The notes under the pieces: generated by a model
The model's database searches: none
What the model saw: only the letters and a program-made list of their open reading frames with translations
Told to the model about the DNA's origin: nothing
Source of the DNA: Trebouxia sp. TZW2008
Taxonomy: Eukaryota; Chlorophyta; Trebouxiophyceae; Trebouxiales; Trebouxiaceae
Assembly (NCBI GenBank): GCA_002118135.1
Contig: BDIU01000208.1
Location: 40,799-104,798 of the forward strand
Length of the DNA: 64,000 nucleotides
Direction of reading: 5' to 3'
Translations under genes and position numbers: made by a program
In this document: positions 1-10,808 of the stretch, piece by piece
Numbering within the stretch: the stretch's first letter is position 1
How the letters are laid out: each line of letters opens with the position of its first letter

Positions 1-150
1 CAGCACAGCACAGCATGGCACGGCACAAGACAGCACAGCATCGCATGGGACAGTGCACCTTAGCATAGGCTAGCACAGCACAGCATAACATAGCATGGCA
101 TAGCACAGCATAGCTTAGCGTAGCACAGCACAGCGAAGCACAGCACAGCT
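1..150. repeat. AGCAC/AGCAT-type minisatellite
   Basis: A run of degenerate 5-base units (agcac, agcat, agcgt and similar) fills the left edge of the window. It lies inside or next to the last visible intron of the ankyrin/kinase-like gene, just beyond the splice donor at about 163. It has no coding potential that I can support. Confidence 0.8.
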
Positions 151-163
151 CAGCAGGTTTCAC

Positions 164-3100
164 CTGATGGCCAGGGCAGCAAACTGCTCTGCAGTCTGAG
201 CGGGCCAGAAGCCTGCGCATGGATCAGTGACATCAGCCAGGCAGTGGTTGGACAGCTTGCTTTCCACCTCTGCTGTGAGCCTACTATGCGCCTCCCTGTG
301 AATTCAAGGAGGTTTTGATTTTCCCAAGAAAGCAAAAACAGGAGGAAGGGAAGGGAAGGGAAGGGAAGGGAAGGGAAGGGAAGGGAAGGGAAGGGAAGGG
401 AAGGGATCAAGTGGGTCAAACAAGCAATCGATAGGGACTGAATGAGGGACTGTGGCGATTTCTGTCGATCTTGGGAACAGCAGAAGCTGTGCATGGGGCA
501 TTCTGACTTCACAGTGGAAGCAAGACCAAGATGAGCAGCACCTGCCAGTCAGCACCTGGAGCATAACCACTCCAAAAGCTTGTACATCATTTGCTTTGCG
601 ATTCTCCTCCACCTCGGCTCTTAGTTGGCACCTTCCTCGCACAGCCGTTGAGAACGCAATGCCAGCCACTGACAGCTGAGGGTTCAGATTGTCATCCAGC
701 AGGATGTGTGACGCACTCAAGCCGTAGTTGAAGCGTGGCTGCACCGCAGATTGTGCTGTTAGTAGCTACTTGGAAGTGTGTTTGCTGCTTTGGCGCAGCC
801 CCTAGGTGTGCATCTTCTGCCTCTAGCAAGGGGGCTGGCATTTGTTTACTTGGGAAACCCCATTTCAGCACCAAGACAGCACAGCAGGACTTGCCTAATC
901 ACATTGCTGATGCACATAACAGCACAGCTCAAAAACAGATGCTGTGGGCAATGCTAGATGACAGGACGACAGCCGGGTCTGCTGGTGCTGTATTCTGCTG
1001 ACTGTCTCTGATCAGCCACTGAATGTGGGCAGGTTTGCTGCTGTTAGGCTGCTTTTGCTCAGCAGACATTTACAGTATCTACGCATACAATGAGATTCAA
1101 GCACTTGGCAGTCTGTTGATGCTGCATGTGCAGTGCTGCTGCAACAACATGTCAATATACCAGATACCATGCAGCTGACAAGACTGCAATCTGGCACGCA
1201 GAACAAGACACTGCAAGTTGTCAGCATGCACTTATCATGACAACATGTAGATGATTTTGCTTGCATTTTCAAAGCTCCTGCACACCTGACAAAAGTACAA
1301 CCCTCGATGGTGAATGTAGGCAAGGGCTTCAGCACAAAGGAATGCCAAACGCAATCGCTGCCGCCATCTCAACTTGGGAGGCAAAACGCCGTACACAGTT
1401 AAGACACCCCGTAAAGCTCCATCCAATGTGCCATTCTGCACAGCTAACATCCCGTTTGGAGGTGCATAGCTAGGTTCTGGCCTGTTTACACCCAATGCAA
1501 GAAGTTCAAGATTGAAATTGTCATACATGACACACAATATTTGAGAGTGTGAAACACTGAGATGTAGTGCCATATGTGACATAAGCAATATATCAGTGCC
1601 AACACGTGATACAGGATACGCAAGTGGTCTGAAATACTAAGCACTGAATAGAGAGTATGGTGACTCACACACCTCAACTGTATATGAACACTGCATTACT
1701 TGGGAGCAAACTGCCCAAGCCAAAAAGGCGGTCTAGATTGTGGATACAGCAGAGCGTAGAGGTCTACCTGATTTGGCAGCCAACCTATTTGTGCCAGTGA
1801 TGATGCAAACACAAGATGCAGCTGCAGCAACGCGTGCACAGTCGTGACTGCATTTGCATCCAAGCTCTGTTGCAATGGTGTTCTGAGCGACACCCACGCA
1901 CTTTAGACATTCGCCAGGTTAGATCCATGTGAATGAAATGTGAATTTGCTTTGAATCATGGCGCATTCAGCAGACATTGCACTTGCTGTCTGCAGGTACT
2001 TACAACTCACCCTTTTGCCTCGACAACAGCTTAGCGCATACTTGTGACCGGCAGCGCAATCCCAGACAGCTACGACACTCAGCTCAGCCTCAGCGACATA
2101 ACAGCCAGCGACAGCCAGCACAGATCAGAAACATCGCGCTGCTTGCTGAGCCTACATCTGATAGCCCATTTACCCTTGTTCGCTGTGCTGTTTGCTGATA
2201 CTCACATTGTTACTTACCACTGCGTACTGACCTGCTTTGCCCTAACTACACTCACTTTTGTTGTTTCACGTAGCTCAGGCGTGGTTACTCGTGCTATCGT
2301 ACGCAGATCACGTGAGAGACGGTATCAGCAGACAATGCCACCGCTTTTCCAGCCAGCAATAGATATGACTGCTGACAGGCTCAACACGGTTGCCATAATC
2401 TGCATTCACAGAGTCAAGCGTAGAAAACAGACCAACCTTTGTCACAGGGCTCACAACCGCAGCTGGCTGTAGGCAGCCGCCTGTGTGAGGCAAGACGCCC
2501 GGGTGCTGCATCTGGGAGGTATAGTTCAGCCATTCTCTGACTGCTGCTTTTGTCGGTGAGCCAGTCTCAACAGCCTGCAGGAGCCTAATCAGGACATGCT
2601 TGCCTTGCCACGTGCCTCTGAATGCGTGGTCATTCTCCTTCACTTGGCTCATACTGCGTATATCTTGACAGCTGCAGACAAAAGCATAACGCTTGCAAAC
2701 ACAGCAATACCAGTCAAAAGCATAACATGCAGCGGTGGCAGGTTTGAGACAGGGTGCTCTCTGGGACTGAACCAGGCAAAACAAGCTGCGCAGATTGGGG
2801 ATTTTGATGCTTGTTTGAAAGCAGGTGCTGTCAACAGATGGCAGCTGCATGCATGCAAGCAGGGCGGGTGCTCAATGCTTGCACAGATTCCTAAAATGTT
2901 TACAGTCAGTGACAACCCCAATCATAAATGCACTACCATTGTTCGACGGCTCTGGTATCTTGTATCAAGAACAGACGGGAGCTTGGATTGGCAAAGTCTA
3001 GAGTTGATGACCCTGAAATCTGAAAAGCCAGCTGCTGCTGTCATCATGGTGGCCAAAACGTTGCCAATAACAACAAAGACAATGACAAGACTTGCCTGAA

Positions 3101-6100
3101 CAGCGGACAGTCTGGCTGAGATGTGGGCTGCTGATGCTCTGAGTCAGCTGCATGGGGCTGTGGCCCTTGCAGCTGCATGTGGCCTAGCTGTTGTGCCACC
3201 TGTTCTGCCTGCATACAGCTCATACCACTTGCATTCTCAGTTTCACTTTTGCTTTCAGTACCCAAAAGTACTCTCCTCTTGTGGTCACAAGCTTGTTTCA
3301 ACAGCAGCTACTAGGGGGCATGACCTTGTGATCAGCAGCATAACCTTCAAGACATCAAAGGCCACCAACCACAACTCAGCTGGCACCGGCCAACCAGATA
3401 AAACCAGCAAAAGATTGACAGATCCAGGCTCATGACCATTCATGCAATTTTCCCATGCTACGCTTGGCTGATATTGTTGGCGCATGTGCATCACCGTATC
3501 ATTGTCTTGAGCTGGGTGTGCACTCCTGAGATCGCCTTGGTCTGAGTCATCGTCAGAGAGCCCATAAAATCTGTTGTGCTGTCGCCTGTGCGGCCGATGC
3601 ACAGCCTCAACTGGCTTGGCAATTGCTGCTGCAGCATGGCCTGAGCTTGGCAAGCCACTGAAAGGTTGAATCCCTGACAAATTGTTGCCTGTTGACATGA
3701 TGCTGGCAGGCACTGCACTCCCTACTGAGTCTCTGCCTGCTGACACTAAGCCATCAGCCACTCCAGTCTGATGCGCTCTGGGCTCGGCAGCTTGGCTGGT
3801 ATGCTGACTCCATACAGCAGGATAGGGCACTGCATGAGGGCTACTGATCCGTCTGGTGGCAGCAGAATCTGCTGCATTGTTTCGCTGCAGTGGCTGATGG
3901 TGTGAAGCTGGCTGAGCCAAAGAAGTTGTGCGCTGTGCAGCAGGCTGGGCTGAAGAGCTTGTGCGCTGTGCAGTAGGCTGAGCCAAAGAATTTGTACGCT
4001 GTACAGCAGACTGAGCTGAGGAGCTTGTGCGCTGTGGTGGTGGCAGCGCTCTGGTTGTTAGCAGCTGCACCAGGTCTGTGTGACCTTGCTCTTGAGCCAA
4101 GTCTGCAGGAGTTTTGCCACTCTGCATGTCACACCAAATGCAATCAAGTAAGTACAAGTGCTGCAATCACAACAACAAGGGCCTGTGAGCAAGGGCAGTG
4201 TAGCGAGCCTTTGCATATCTTAAATTCACAAAGCGCTATTGGATCAACTGAGCCACCTTGCAACAGTGCATTAGACGCATGCCACCAAAGCTCTGGAATA
4301 TTTGGCAACCTGTCAGCATTGCGGCCATCACAGCACGCAACAAATACACAAGATACGCTGCACTCATTCATTTACTCATCCATTTCATACATTCTTAACA
4401 CGTGCTAGACAGGCTCAGCAGGCAGTCATGACAGTGACAGGGCAAGCAGGGCTGTTGGCTGACCTCATCCCGGATGCTGCAATCTGCATGGTGGCGCAGC
4501 AGCAGCTTGGCAACATCAAGGCAGCCTGTGGCTGCAGCCAGGTGCAAAGGGGTGCAGCCGTCGTGCTTGGCAGCCTGCAAGCCATTGCATCTTTTTGTGC
4601 TATAAATCAGACTGTACATGCAACACATCAACACAATAAGCAGCAATGCCATACATGTCATACAGCTGCGCAAAGGGGTGCAGCCATCATGCTTGGCAGC
4701 CTGCAAGCCACGGCAGCTTTGTCTGAAACAGACTTTGTGCACACCACATCAACAGGAGCAATGCTATACATGTCATCAGGGGTGCAGCTATCATGCTTGG
4801 CAGCCTGCAAGCCATGGCAGCTTTATCTACAACGGACTTTGTGCACACCACATCAACAGAACCAGTAGCAATGCTTTAAGGTCATAAGGGATGCAGCCAG
4901 CATGATTGGCAGCCTGCAAGCCATGGCAGCTTTGCCTGAAACAGACTTTGTGCACACCACAATAACAATAAGCAGCAAGCTGTACATGTCAGAAGGGGTG
5001 CAGCCATCATGCTTGGCAGCCTGCAAGCCGTGGCATTTTCATCTAAAACAGACTTTGTGCACACCACATCAACAGAACCAGCAGCACTGCTATACATGTC
5101 ACAAGGGTGCCACCATCATGCTTTGCAGTCTGCAAGCCGTGGCAGCTTTGCCCAAATCAGACTCTGTGCACACCACAATAACAATAAGCAGCAATGCTGT
5201 ACATGTCATGCACAAGGGGTGCAGCCATCATGCTTGGCAGCCTGCAAGCTGTGACGTCTTTATGTGTTCTGTCTTTCAATGCGACACGTCGACACAACAA
5301 GCAGCAATGCTTTACATGTCACACACAATGTACAAAAGTCAAGACTATTTTCATAAAGGCAGTAGGCATAAGCCAGATGCCTGTTGTGAAACAGACTGTT
5401 CAACACATCAACTCAACAAGCAGCAATGTTATACATGATACATACAATGTGCAACAGTCAAGACAACAGGTAGAAGCCAAACGCCCAGGGGCAAACTGGG
5501 TTTTTGAAGACAAGCAAGATTGCACGTGGGACGGTGACCACAGGCCAACCTGCCTCAGAGCTGTTGACGATCAAAAGCTGCTGTAATCTACGTGTGAACA
5601 AAGCCTTATAGATGCAGGCAGAGTGCTAAATGATCTTGACAGTTTGTACCGTAACTTCCATTTGTACGGACACTTGATGTAAGAACACTCTTGATGTAAG
5701 GACACTGTTGATGTAAGGACAATGCAACTGGGAACCGGTCACTGCATTCTGACTGCAGTGGTCCCTCTGAGTGAGAACAGCTCCATGTAAGGACAATCTT
5801 CTTGGTAAACCAAAGCAGTTGCTACAAGGAGAAGTCACTGTTGAAACTATACAATAGCAGGTGCCAGTGTTACCTACATTGACATCAGCTCCTTTCTGCA
5901 GCAGCAGTCCCACTGTGGAGATGTGGCCCTCCCTGCTGGCCAGATGAAGGGCTGTTGACCCATCCTGCATGTGGGAAATGCAGCAATTGCTTGCATGCGG
6001 TTGTGCCACTATTTCGGCTTGCATGCAACCACGCGCTGAACAACAGCTCCTGTGTGCAGATGCACATTGACAAAAGCCTAAATGAGACTGTGCATTCATG

Positions 6101-7308
6101 TCTGCTCATGCGTGACTGTGCAGTGTCATCAGGCTATATGCCAATGCAAACAGCTCACACGGGATTGTGCATTCACATCTGCATACAAACATGTGAGTAG
6201 TCATATCAGCTTGCGTAAAGTTTTGGCCTGACAAGATTGATTGAATCAGCCTACATGCAACTGTGCAGACAAATTTGCTTACACAGGATTGTGCTTTGAC
6301 GTCGGCTCCTGCATCTGCACGCTGGTACAGAAGCTCGCCAACAGCCTGTGCATGGCCCTTGGCAGCAGCCCTATGCAATGCTGTCATGCCCATGTCGTTT
6401 GCAGCGTGAACAAACGCTCCAGCTTTCAGTAGTTGTGCAATGACCTGTGTGTGGCCATGCCGTGCTGCCAGGTGCAAAGGTCTGTCCCCATCCTATACTT
6501 GACAAAACAAACCTGATTCAACACGTATGTGTGTCTACGTTCCACAGCTCCAGAAGGACATCATACATGAAAGTGCTGATTGCCATTACGCAGGCGCCCT
6601 TGTGTCATGTATAGTGCCAAGCAGTTGTTGATATGTGACCAGTCAATACTTCTGTGGCTTGCAATGAGTTGAGGTAAAGATTGGCATCTGCATTCAGGCG
6701 AAGTGATGCATTGTCATGACCAGGTGACTGCCGCAGCAACAGATGCGCATTGCATCCTGCGCTTACTAAGCACATGGCTTGCTTTGCCTCACAAAAAGTT
6801 GCAGGTGCAGAGGCTACAGCTGAGCAGTACCTGTTCTTCTGAATTTACATTAGCACCATGATCTATCAAGGTCGTGGTCACTGCCAGGTGTCCAGCACAA
6901 GCTGCGTAGTGCAGCGCAGTCCAGGCATCCTGCAGAGATTAGAAAGCTTAGACTAGCCGCCAGCTCTGTCATTTGCATGCATGGGGTTTAGACCAGGCTG
7001 GCTCTGGCTGCAAGCGAAAGCATGACCACAGTCGAATCCGTGCTGAAGCTTGAGCAAACTTGCTGCTTGAGATTAACGCATCAGGTAGCAAGCTATCATG
7101 CAGAAGTTTTGGTGAAGCTGGGAGCACGCGCTGGTCTTCAAATACGCAAGCACTTATTGATCACAGCCTGCAAGTTGTGGTGCAAATAATGCCTCGCCTG
7201 GCCTTTCCAATCAATTTCCAACTGTTCAGGCTTGTTCAACAGCTGTTCGACTTTGTCCAGGTTCCCGTCACGAGCAGCAGTGAGCAGTGTGCTGTTCTGG
7301 TTCCCCAT
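164..7308 (-). CDS. Ankyrin-repeat, single-pass membrane pseudokinase (C-terminus beyond window)
   Basis: Reads leftwards from ATG 7308-7306. The N-terminus MGNQNS fits the N-myristoylation rule (Gly2, Ser6). Clear in-phase exons are 7198-7308, 6831-6929, 6283-6492, 5878-5964 and 4464-4574, then an exon from 4121. They encode about six ankyrin repeats (motifs such as DGCTPLHLAA and DGSTALHLAS), followed by a Ser/Gln-rich linker with repeated QRTSS units near 3890-4050. A hydrophobic helix (ASLVIVFVVIGNVLA) lies near 3050-3096. Kinase-like exons follow near 2380-2690, 1290-1515, 540-745 and 164-282. The plant receptor-like-kinase C-lobe motif DVQAFGVV is present. The VAIK lysine is Arg (HVLIRLL), the HRD position reads NYG, the catalytic Asn is His (ASHILLD) and DFG is VAG, so I infer a pseudokinase. 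The first intron has a GC donor. Middle exons are approximate, and the 3' end lies outside the window. Confidence 0.75.
345..406. repeat. GGGAA microsatellite
   Basis: About twelve tandem copies of the 5-base unit aaggg. They sit in an intron of the ankyrin/pseudokinase gene, between two kinase-domain exons. The purine/pyrimidine strand bias is complete over the array. Confidence 0.95.
4368..4427. repeat. Short dispersed repeat, copy 1
   Basis: About 60 bases ending in gtgctagacaggctcagcag recur twice at 9740-9832 in an intron of the CDSP32-like gene. This copy lies in an intron of the ankyrin gene. Function unknown. Confidence 0.7.
4545..5260 (-). repeat. Seven-copy tandem array of a splice acceptor plus exon start
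   Basis: The true acceptor and first ~30 bases of the ankyrin exon 4464-4574 recur upstream, in its own intron, at about 4675, 4780, 4890, 4995, 5103 and 5217, with a period of about 105-125 bases. Each copy keeps the exon-start motif (on the plus strand gcttggcagcctgcaagcc or a close variant) with acceptor-like sequence. Two more eroded pieces lie at 5290-5460. The copies are decayed on the intron side, so the exon at 4464-4574 is taken as functional. Confidence 0.85.
5660..5850 (-). mobile_element. MITE-like dispersed repeat, copy 1
   Basis: This intronic stretch is, in reverse complement, closely related to 55330-55530 and more loosely to 56825-57000. Shared blocks are a gaccactgcagtcagaatgc core and several gtccttacatc units with a 12-17 base spacing. 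No coding capacity. Its size and dispersal suggest a non-autonomous element, but I could not define ends or target duplications. Confidence 0.55.
6070..6320 (-). repeat. Three-copy repeat of a splice-donor junction
   Basis: The donor end of the ankyrin exon 6283-6492 (plus-strand core acaggattgtgctttgac) recurs in degenerate form at about 6150-6185 and 6070-6110, on the intron side only. Confidence 0.55.
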
Positions 7309-7677
7309 ACTTTCGTGTATGTTGGTGTCGAAAGTTTGGCAGGAACTGTTGCCTGTCAAGAAGCATCAAATGAGTGAGAGCCGAAGACTGTGCAGCTCAG
7401 CATGTCTACTACCCCCGCTCGCAGGCTCGAAAACAAGCGCAATGGCGGTCACGGGCCTGCATCGCTGATCTTGGAGCACGCGAACCAACTTAGCAGAATA
7501 TGAAACGACGAAATATCTTGATCTCGGACTTTTGCCGGGTCAACTGCTGGTAGAGCTCGGCGTTCGTCCGTGCCACAAAATAGCACCACCAGCGCGAAGA
7601 CCGCAATCCAGGCGCAAAGAGACCGGTCAGAATTCTGCCCCAGCCACAAGCTGACACTGTGAGACTTGTCGGGCGAC
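7309..7677. promoter_or_regulatory. Divergent intergenic region, probable shared promoter
   Basis: The 369 bases between the start codons of the ankyrin/pseudokinase gene (minus) and the CDSP32-like gene (plus). No other gene is seen. I recognise no TATA box or defined motif with confidence; the promoter role is inferred from divergent spacing. Confidence 0.5.
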
Positions 7678-10328
7678 ATGAACGTCGTAGCTGGCTGCAA
7701 CACGCAGCGCATACCCGTGGGGGCACTGCAACGGCAAGCGCCTGCCTTCTCATCTGTCAGACCTCAGCGTGCGCGACGCCAGCGTGCACGCAGTAACAGA
7801 TCTGCCGTTCGCGTAAGGAGCGAGCAAGCTGGTAAGCCTTCGTGCCCAAGTGCACATGGCTCAAGGCAAGTCACCCGTTTCAAATGCCAGTGACGACACC
7901 TGTCTATCCCGCAGAAATCAGAGCTGAGGGCGACACGACAGTACAAGCTAGAGAAAACGAGAGCGCGGAGGAAGCCTTGCAAAGAAGGCTTAAGGAAAGT
8001 GCCAGAGTGGAGGAGAGAGTTGTACAAATCTACACAGCAGACGATTTCCAAAAGCAACTAGAGGAGGTACAGGAACAAGCCACAGAATTTGCAGCGATTG
8101 CGTCCTTCTTCATTTGTTGAACCGGCATCAACACACAAATGCAGCTCAGTCATGCTGTAATTTGCGCTGCACTGTTCAGTGGAATTCACCTATCTTCAAC
8201 ACTGAAAATCAAGGCTGCATGAACAGGTTCAGCTCTGGATTTGCCCATACAGGCTGGTGATCAGCTGTTGGTTCTAGAGGTTGAGTCAACAGAAGTTTGC
8301 CAGACTGGATATGACGATGTTGAGCATCACTGGAAGGAGGACAAGGAAGCTGCATTGGTCCCATGCCAAAGGCTAAAGCATGTCTTGCAAAGAACAGCCA
8401 GAGACTCGCCAGATGTCCACTTTGTCACGCTCGAGGTGCGTTCATGCCCGTATTGGAAAAGGATGGAGTCATCCGCTTCATAGTGTGTTACAAAGTGCTT
8501 GTCCTCAACTTACTGCTCATTTGTGCCTCGCATGCTGCCTGCTTCTGGCAGCTGTGCATGACCTCGTCCTGGTGTACATGCTACAAATATAGTCGTTGCT
8601 GAGCCAGTGACCTGACGGCACATAGTCACGCTTTCTGGCGATATGTTGCCACATTGAACCCTCTTGCCCTCAAGGTGAACTCTTGCCTTGAATCAATGGC
8701 CAAAGGATTTGCAGTGTACTCTGCATGGAAAATGCACCCAGACTTTACAAGAGAGAGCAAGTGTGCGTAGCGACTGGCTAAGCCATTGTGTTATTTGCAC
8801 ATCATGTCTATGTTATCATCATGGCATATACAGCACAAGTGCGTGATGTTTCTCATCATCTGTGCAGGCAGACGGGACGGAAGGTCAGGCTGCATGTGAC
8901 ACCTTGGGCATAGAGGTACTCCCAACTATCCAATTTTGGAAGAACAAGCAGATGCTGTGGGAGCATCGAGGCGTCACACAGCTAGATCAGGACTTGTCTG
9001 AAGGTGTGCCCTGCGTCCCTGTGTTGCAGTGTGCATGTGAACCCGCATGGATGAATTTGCACTTGAGGCATGTGTGGACGTGCAAAATAGAAACAAAGAA
9101 TGTTGTGCAAACTCATTGATCTGTCATATTAGTGTAACATGCAGGGCTGGTGCAAACACAATTCTCAGTCACTGCCACGCTCAGCAGCTGCTTGTGACTC
9201 ATAGCGTGTGACTCACAGTCACCTTTCACCTTTTTGTGTCTCCAGCAGACCTTCTCACAGTGGACTGTCAGATCTTGGATTTCATTTGCACCACTTGCTT
9301 CAGCTGCAAGACTGCTAGAATGCACTTGCTGTTGTCATGCCGCTGAAGTCAGCAAGTTGACATATATCTTGGAAACTTCATTGGCAATGTTTGGCATCTT
9401 GCAGGTGTTCTGTACTATGCTGACCATGCGGCTCAAGGTGTGAGGGCCAGTGATTTCATCACAGAGCTTCACAGCCGAGCAGAAATGGACAAGTTCATCA
9501 AAGACCAGGCTGACAATGTGCTGACAGTCATCACAGTAGTCCTACAGAATGCAGCACCCTGCATCCACATCTTTCCAGCAGTGTTGGCGCTTGCCAAGAA
9601 CTTCACAAACTATGCCCACTTTGCTAGGCTTATTGGGGATGAAACAGAGGAGACTGCAGAGCTGTTGCAGGAGCTGAATGTGAATGAGGTATGGTGCCAT
9701 GTTCTCGTACGTCAGCTACCAAGGAGACAAGAAGAGGTGCATTCATTTCATTCATTCTAAAAGTGTGCTCGACAGGCTCAGCGCATCCATTTCATTCATT
9801 CTAAACATGTGCTAGACAGGCTCAGCAGGACTGGCTAGGGACCTACTGGAGCAATTGACTGTGTCCAGAACTTCAGCCGTGCGCTATTGTACACCATTTG
9901 AATTGTGCATGCAGTCTGGTGGCATAGCGTCTGCTTCTCTGCACTCTCTGCTTTGGATGATGGTGTCAAGTGGAGCGCTGCACGAACAGCATGCATTGCC
10001 TGTTCGCTGTGTCTGACTTTGCTTTGACACGTGTGAGCCAAGATGTAGCCATCGTATAATACGTCTGTGACACTGTGTTTGTGTTAGGCATCCATGTCTC
10101 TTTTCTTGGCAAGCATATGGTTGTGACTGAGATGCTGCTTGATTGCTACAGGTACCAACTTTCCTGTTCTACAGGGGAGGCAAGCCCACAGGCAAGCATG
10201 TGGGCTCTAGCAGAGCTGATTTGATAGGACAGATTTTGCAGCAACAGAATGCACATGGTGTCAGACCACCAAAGACTGGTTCCGGTCAGCAAACGCCGCG
10301 TAGAGAAGTGATGAAGCGCAAGGTGTAA
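7678..10328 (+). CDS. CDSP32: CDSP32-like chloroplast double-thioredoxin protein
   Basis: Exons 7678-7831, 7915-8066, 8253-8435, 8868-9003, 9405-9688 and 10152-10328 join in phase to 361 residues. Arg/Ser-rich residues 1 to about 50 look like a chloroplast transit peptide. Two thioredoxin-fold modules follow. The first has no CxxC. The second carries the VPTFLFYRGG cis-Pro region and the GxLIGQIL end typical of plant CDSP32, a plastid protein that supports 2-Cys peroxiredoxin and methionine sulfoxide reductase under stress (known of the family). Plant CDSP32 has HCGPC in the second module; here codons 9548-9562 read NAAPC, so the nucleophilic first Cys is Ala. The start follows the only plausible Met before the transit peptide. 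Redox activity by a normal dithiol mechanism is therefore doubtful. Confidence 0.88.
9740..9832. repeat. Short dispersed repeat, two tandem copies
   Basis: Two copies of a ~46-base unit (catttcattcattctaaa followed by gctagacaggctcagc) stand in the last intron of the CDSP32-like gene. They match 4368-4427 in the ankyrin gene. Confidence 0.75.
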
Positions 10329-10808
10329 TGGGGTGGCTGACAGCCATATCAGCAGTATGTTGTATCAATGCTGGACAGCATTTCTGTGCCATCAGGCCAT
10401 ATTATGATATGTTGACGACATATTGCAGGTTTAGTTCACTGTACTTGTTAGGTTTTATGCTAGCAGTAGCAATTGCTTAGTTGCCATGACTTTCGGGTGA
10501 ATCTGCATGCAGGCTTAGATTGGGCTAGTACAAAGTTTCACTTGACACACCTAGGATTTCAGAGACTGTGTGTTTTGACTTTTATTCTGTCATTACGTTA
10601 CTCAAACCTACTGCAATGCAGTTGCACAGCCATGCTGCATCAGCAGAAACGCCTCCCTGCCAATGTCAGTCTTCAGCAGCCCATAATGACCATGCTAGCA
10701 AAGTTTGTCAGAAAGAACCAGTTGAGCAAAGTAATTACTGAAATATCCAGCATTTCAGTATGATGCACTGCACTTCTGTACTTGTGCCGATTGGTCGTAC
10801 TTTGTTGC

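Noticed and set aside
3992..4408. Plus-strand open frame opposite the ankyrin gene
   Set aside because: It is a shadow of the Ser/Gln-rich linker and ankyrin exons on the minus strand; composition has no protein-like pattern.
4545..5260. CRISPR array
   Set aside because: Repeats are long, degenerate, directly adjacent and span an exon border in a eukaryotic gene; there are no unique spacers and no cas genes.
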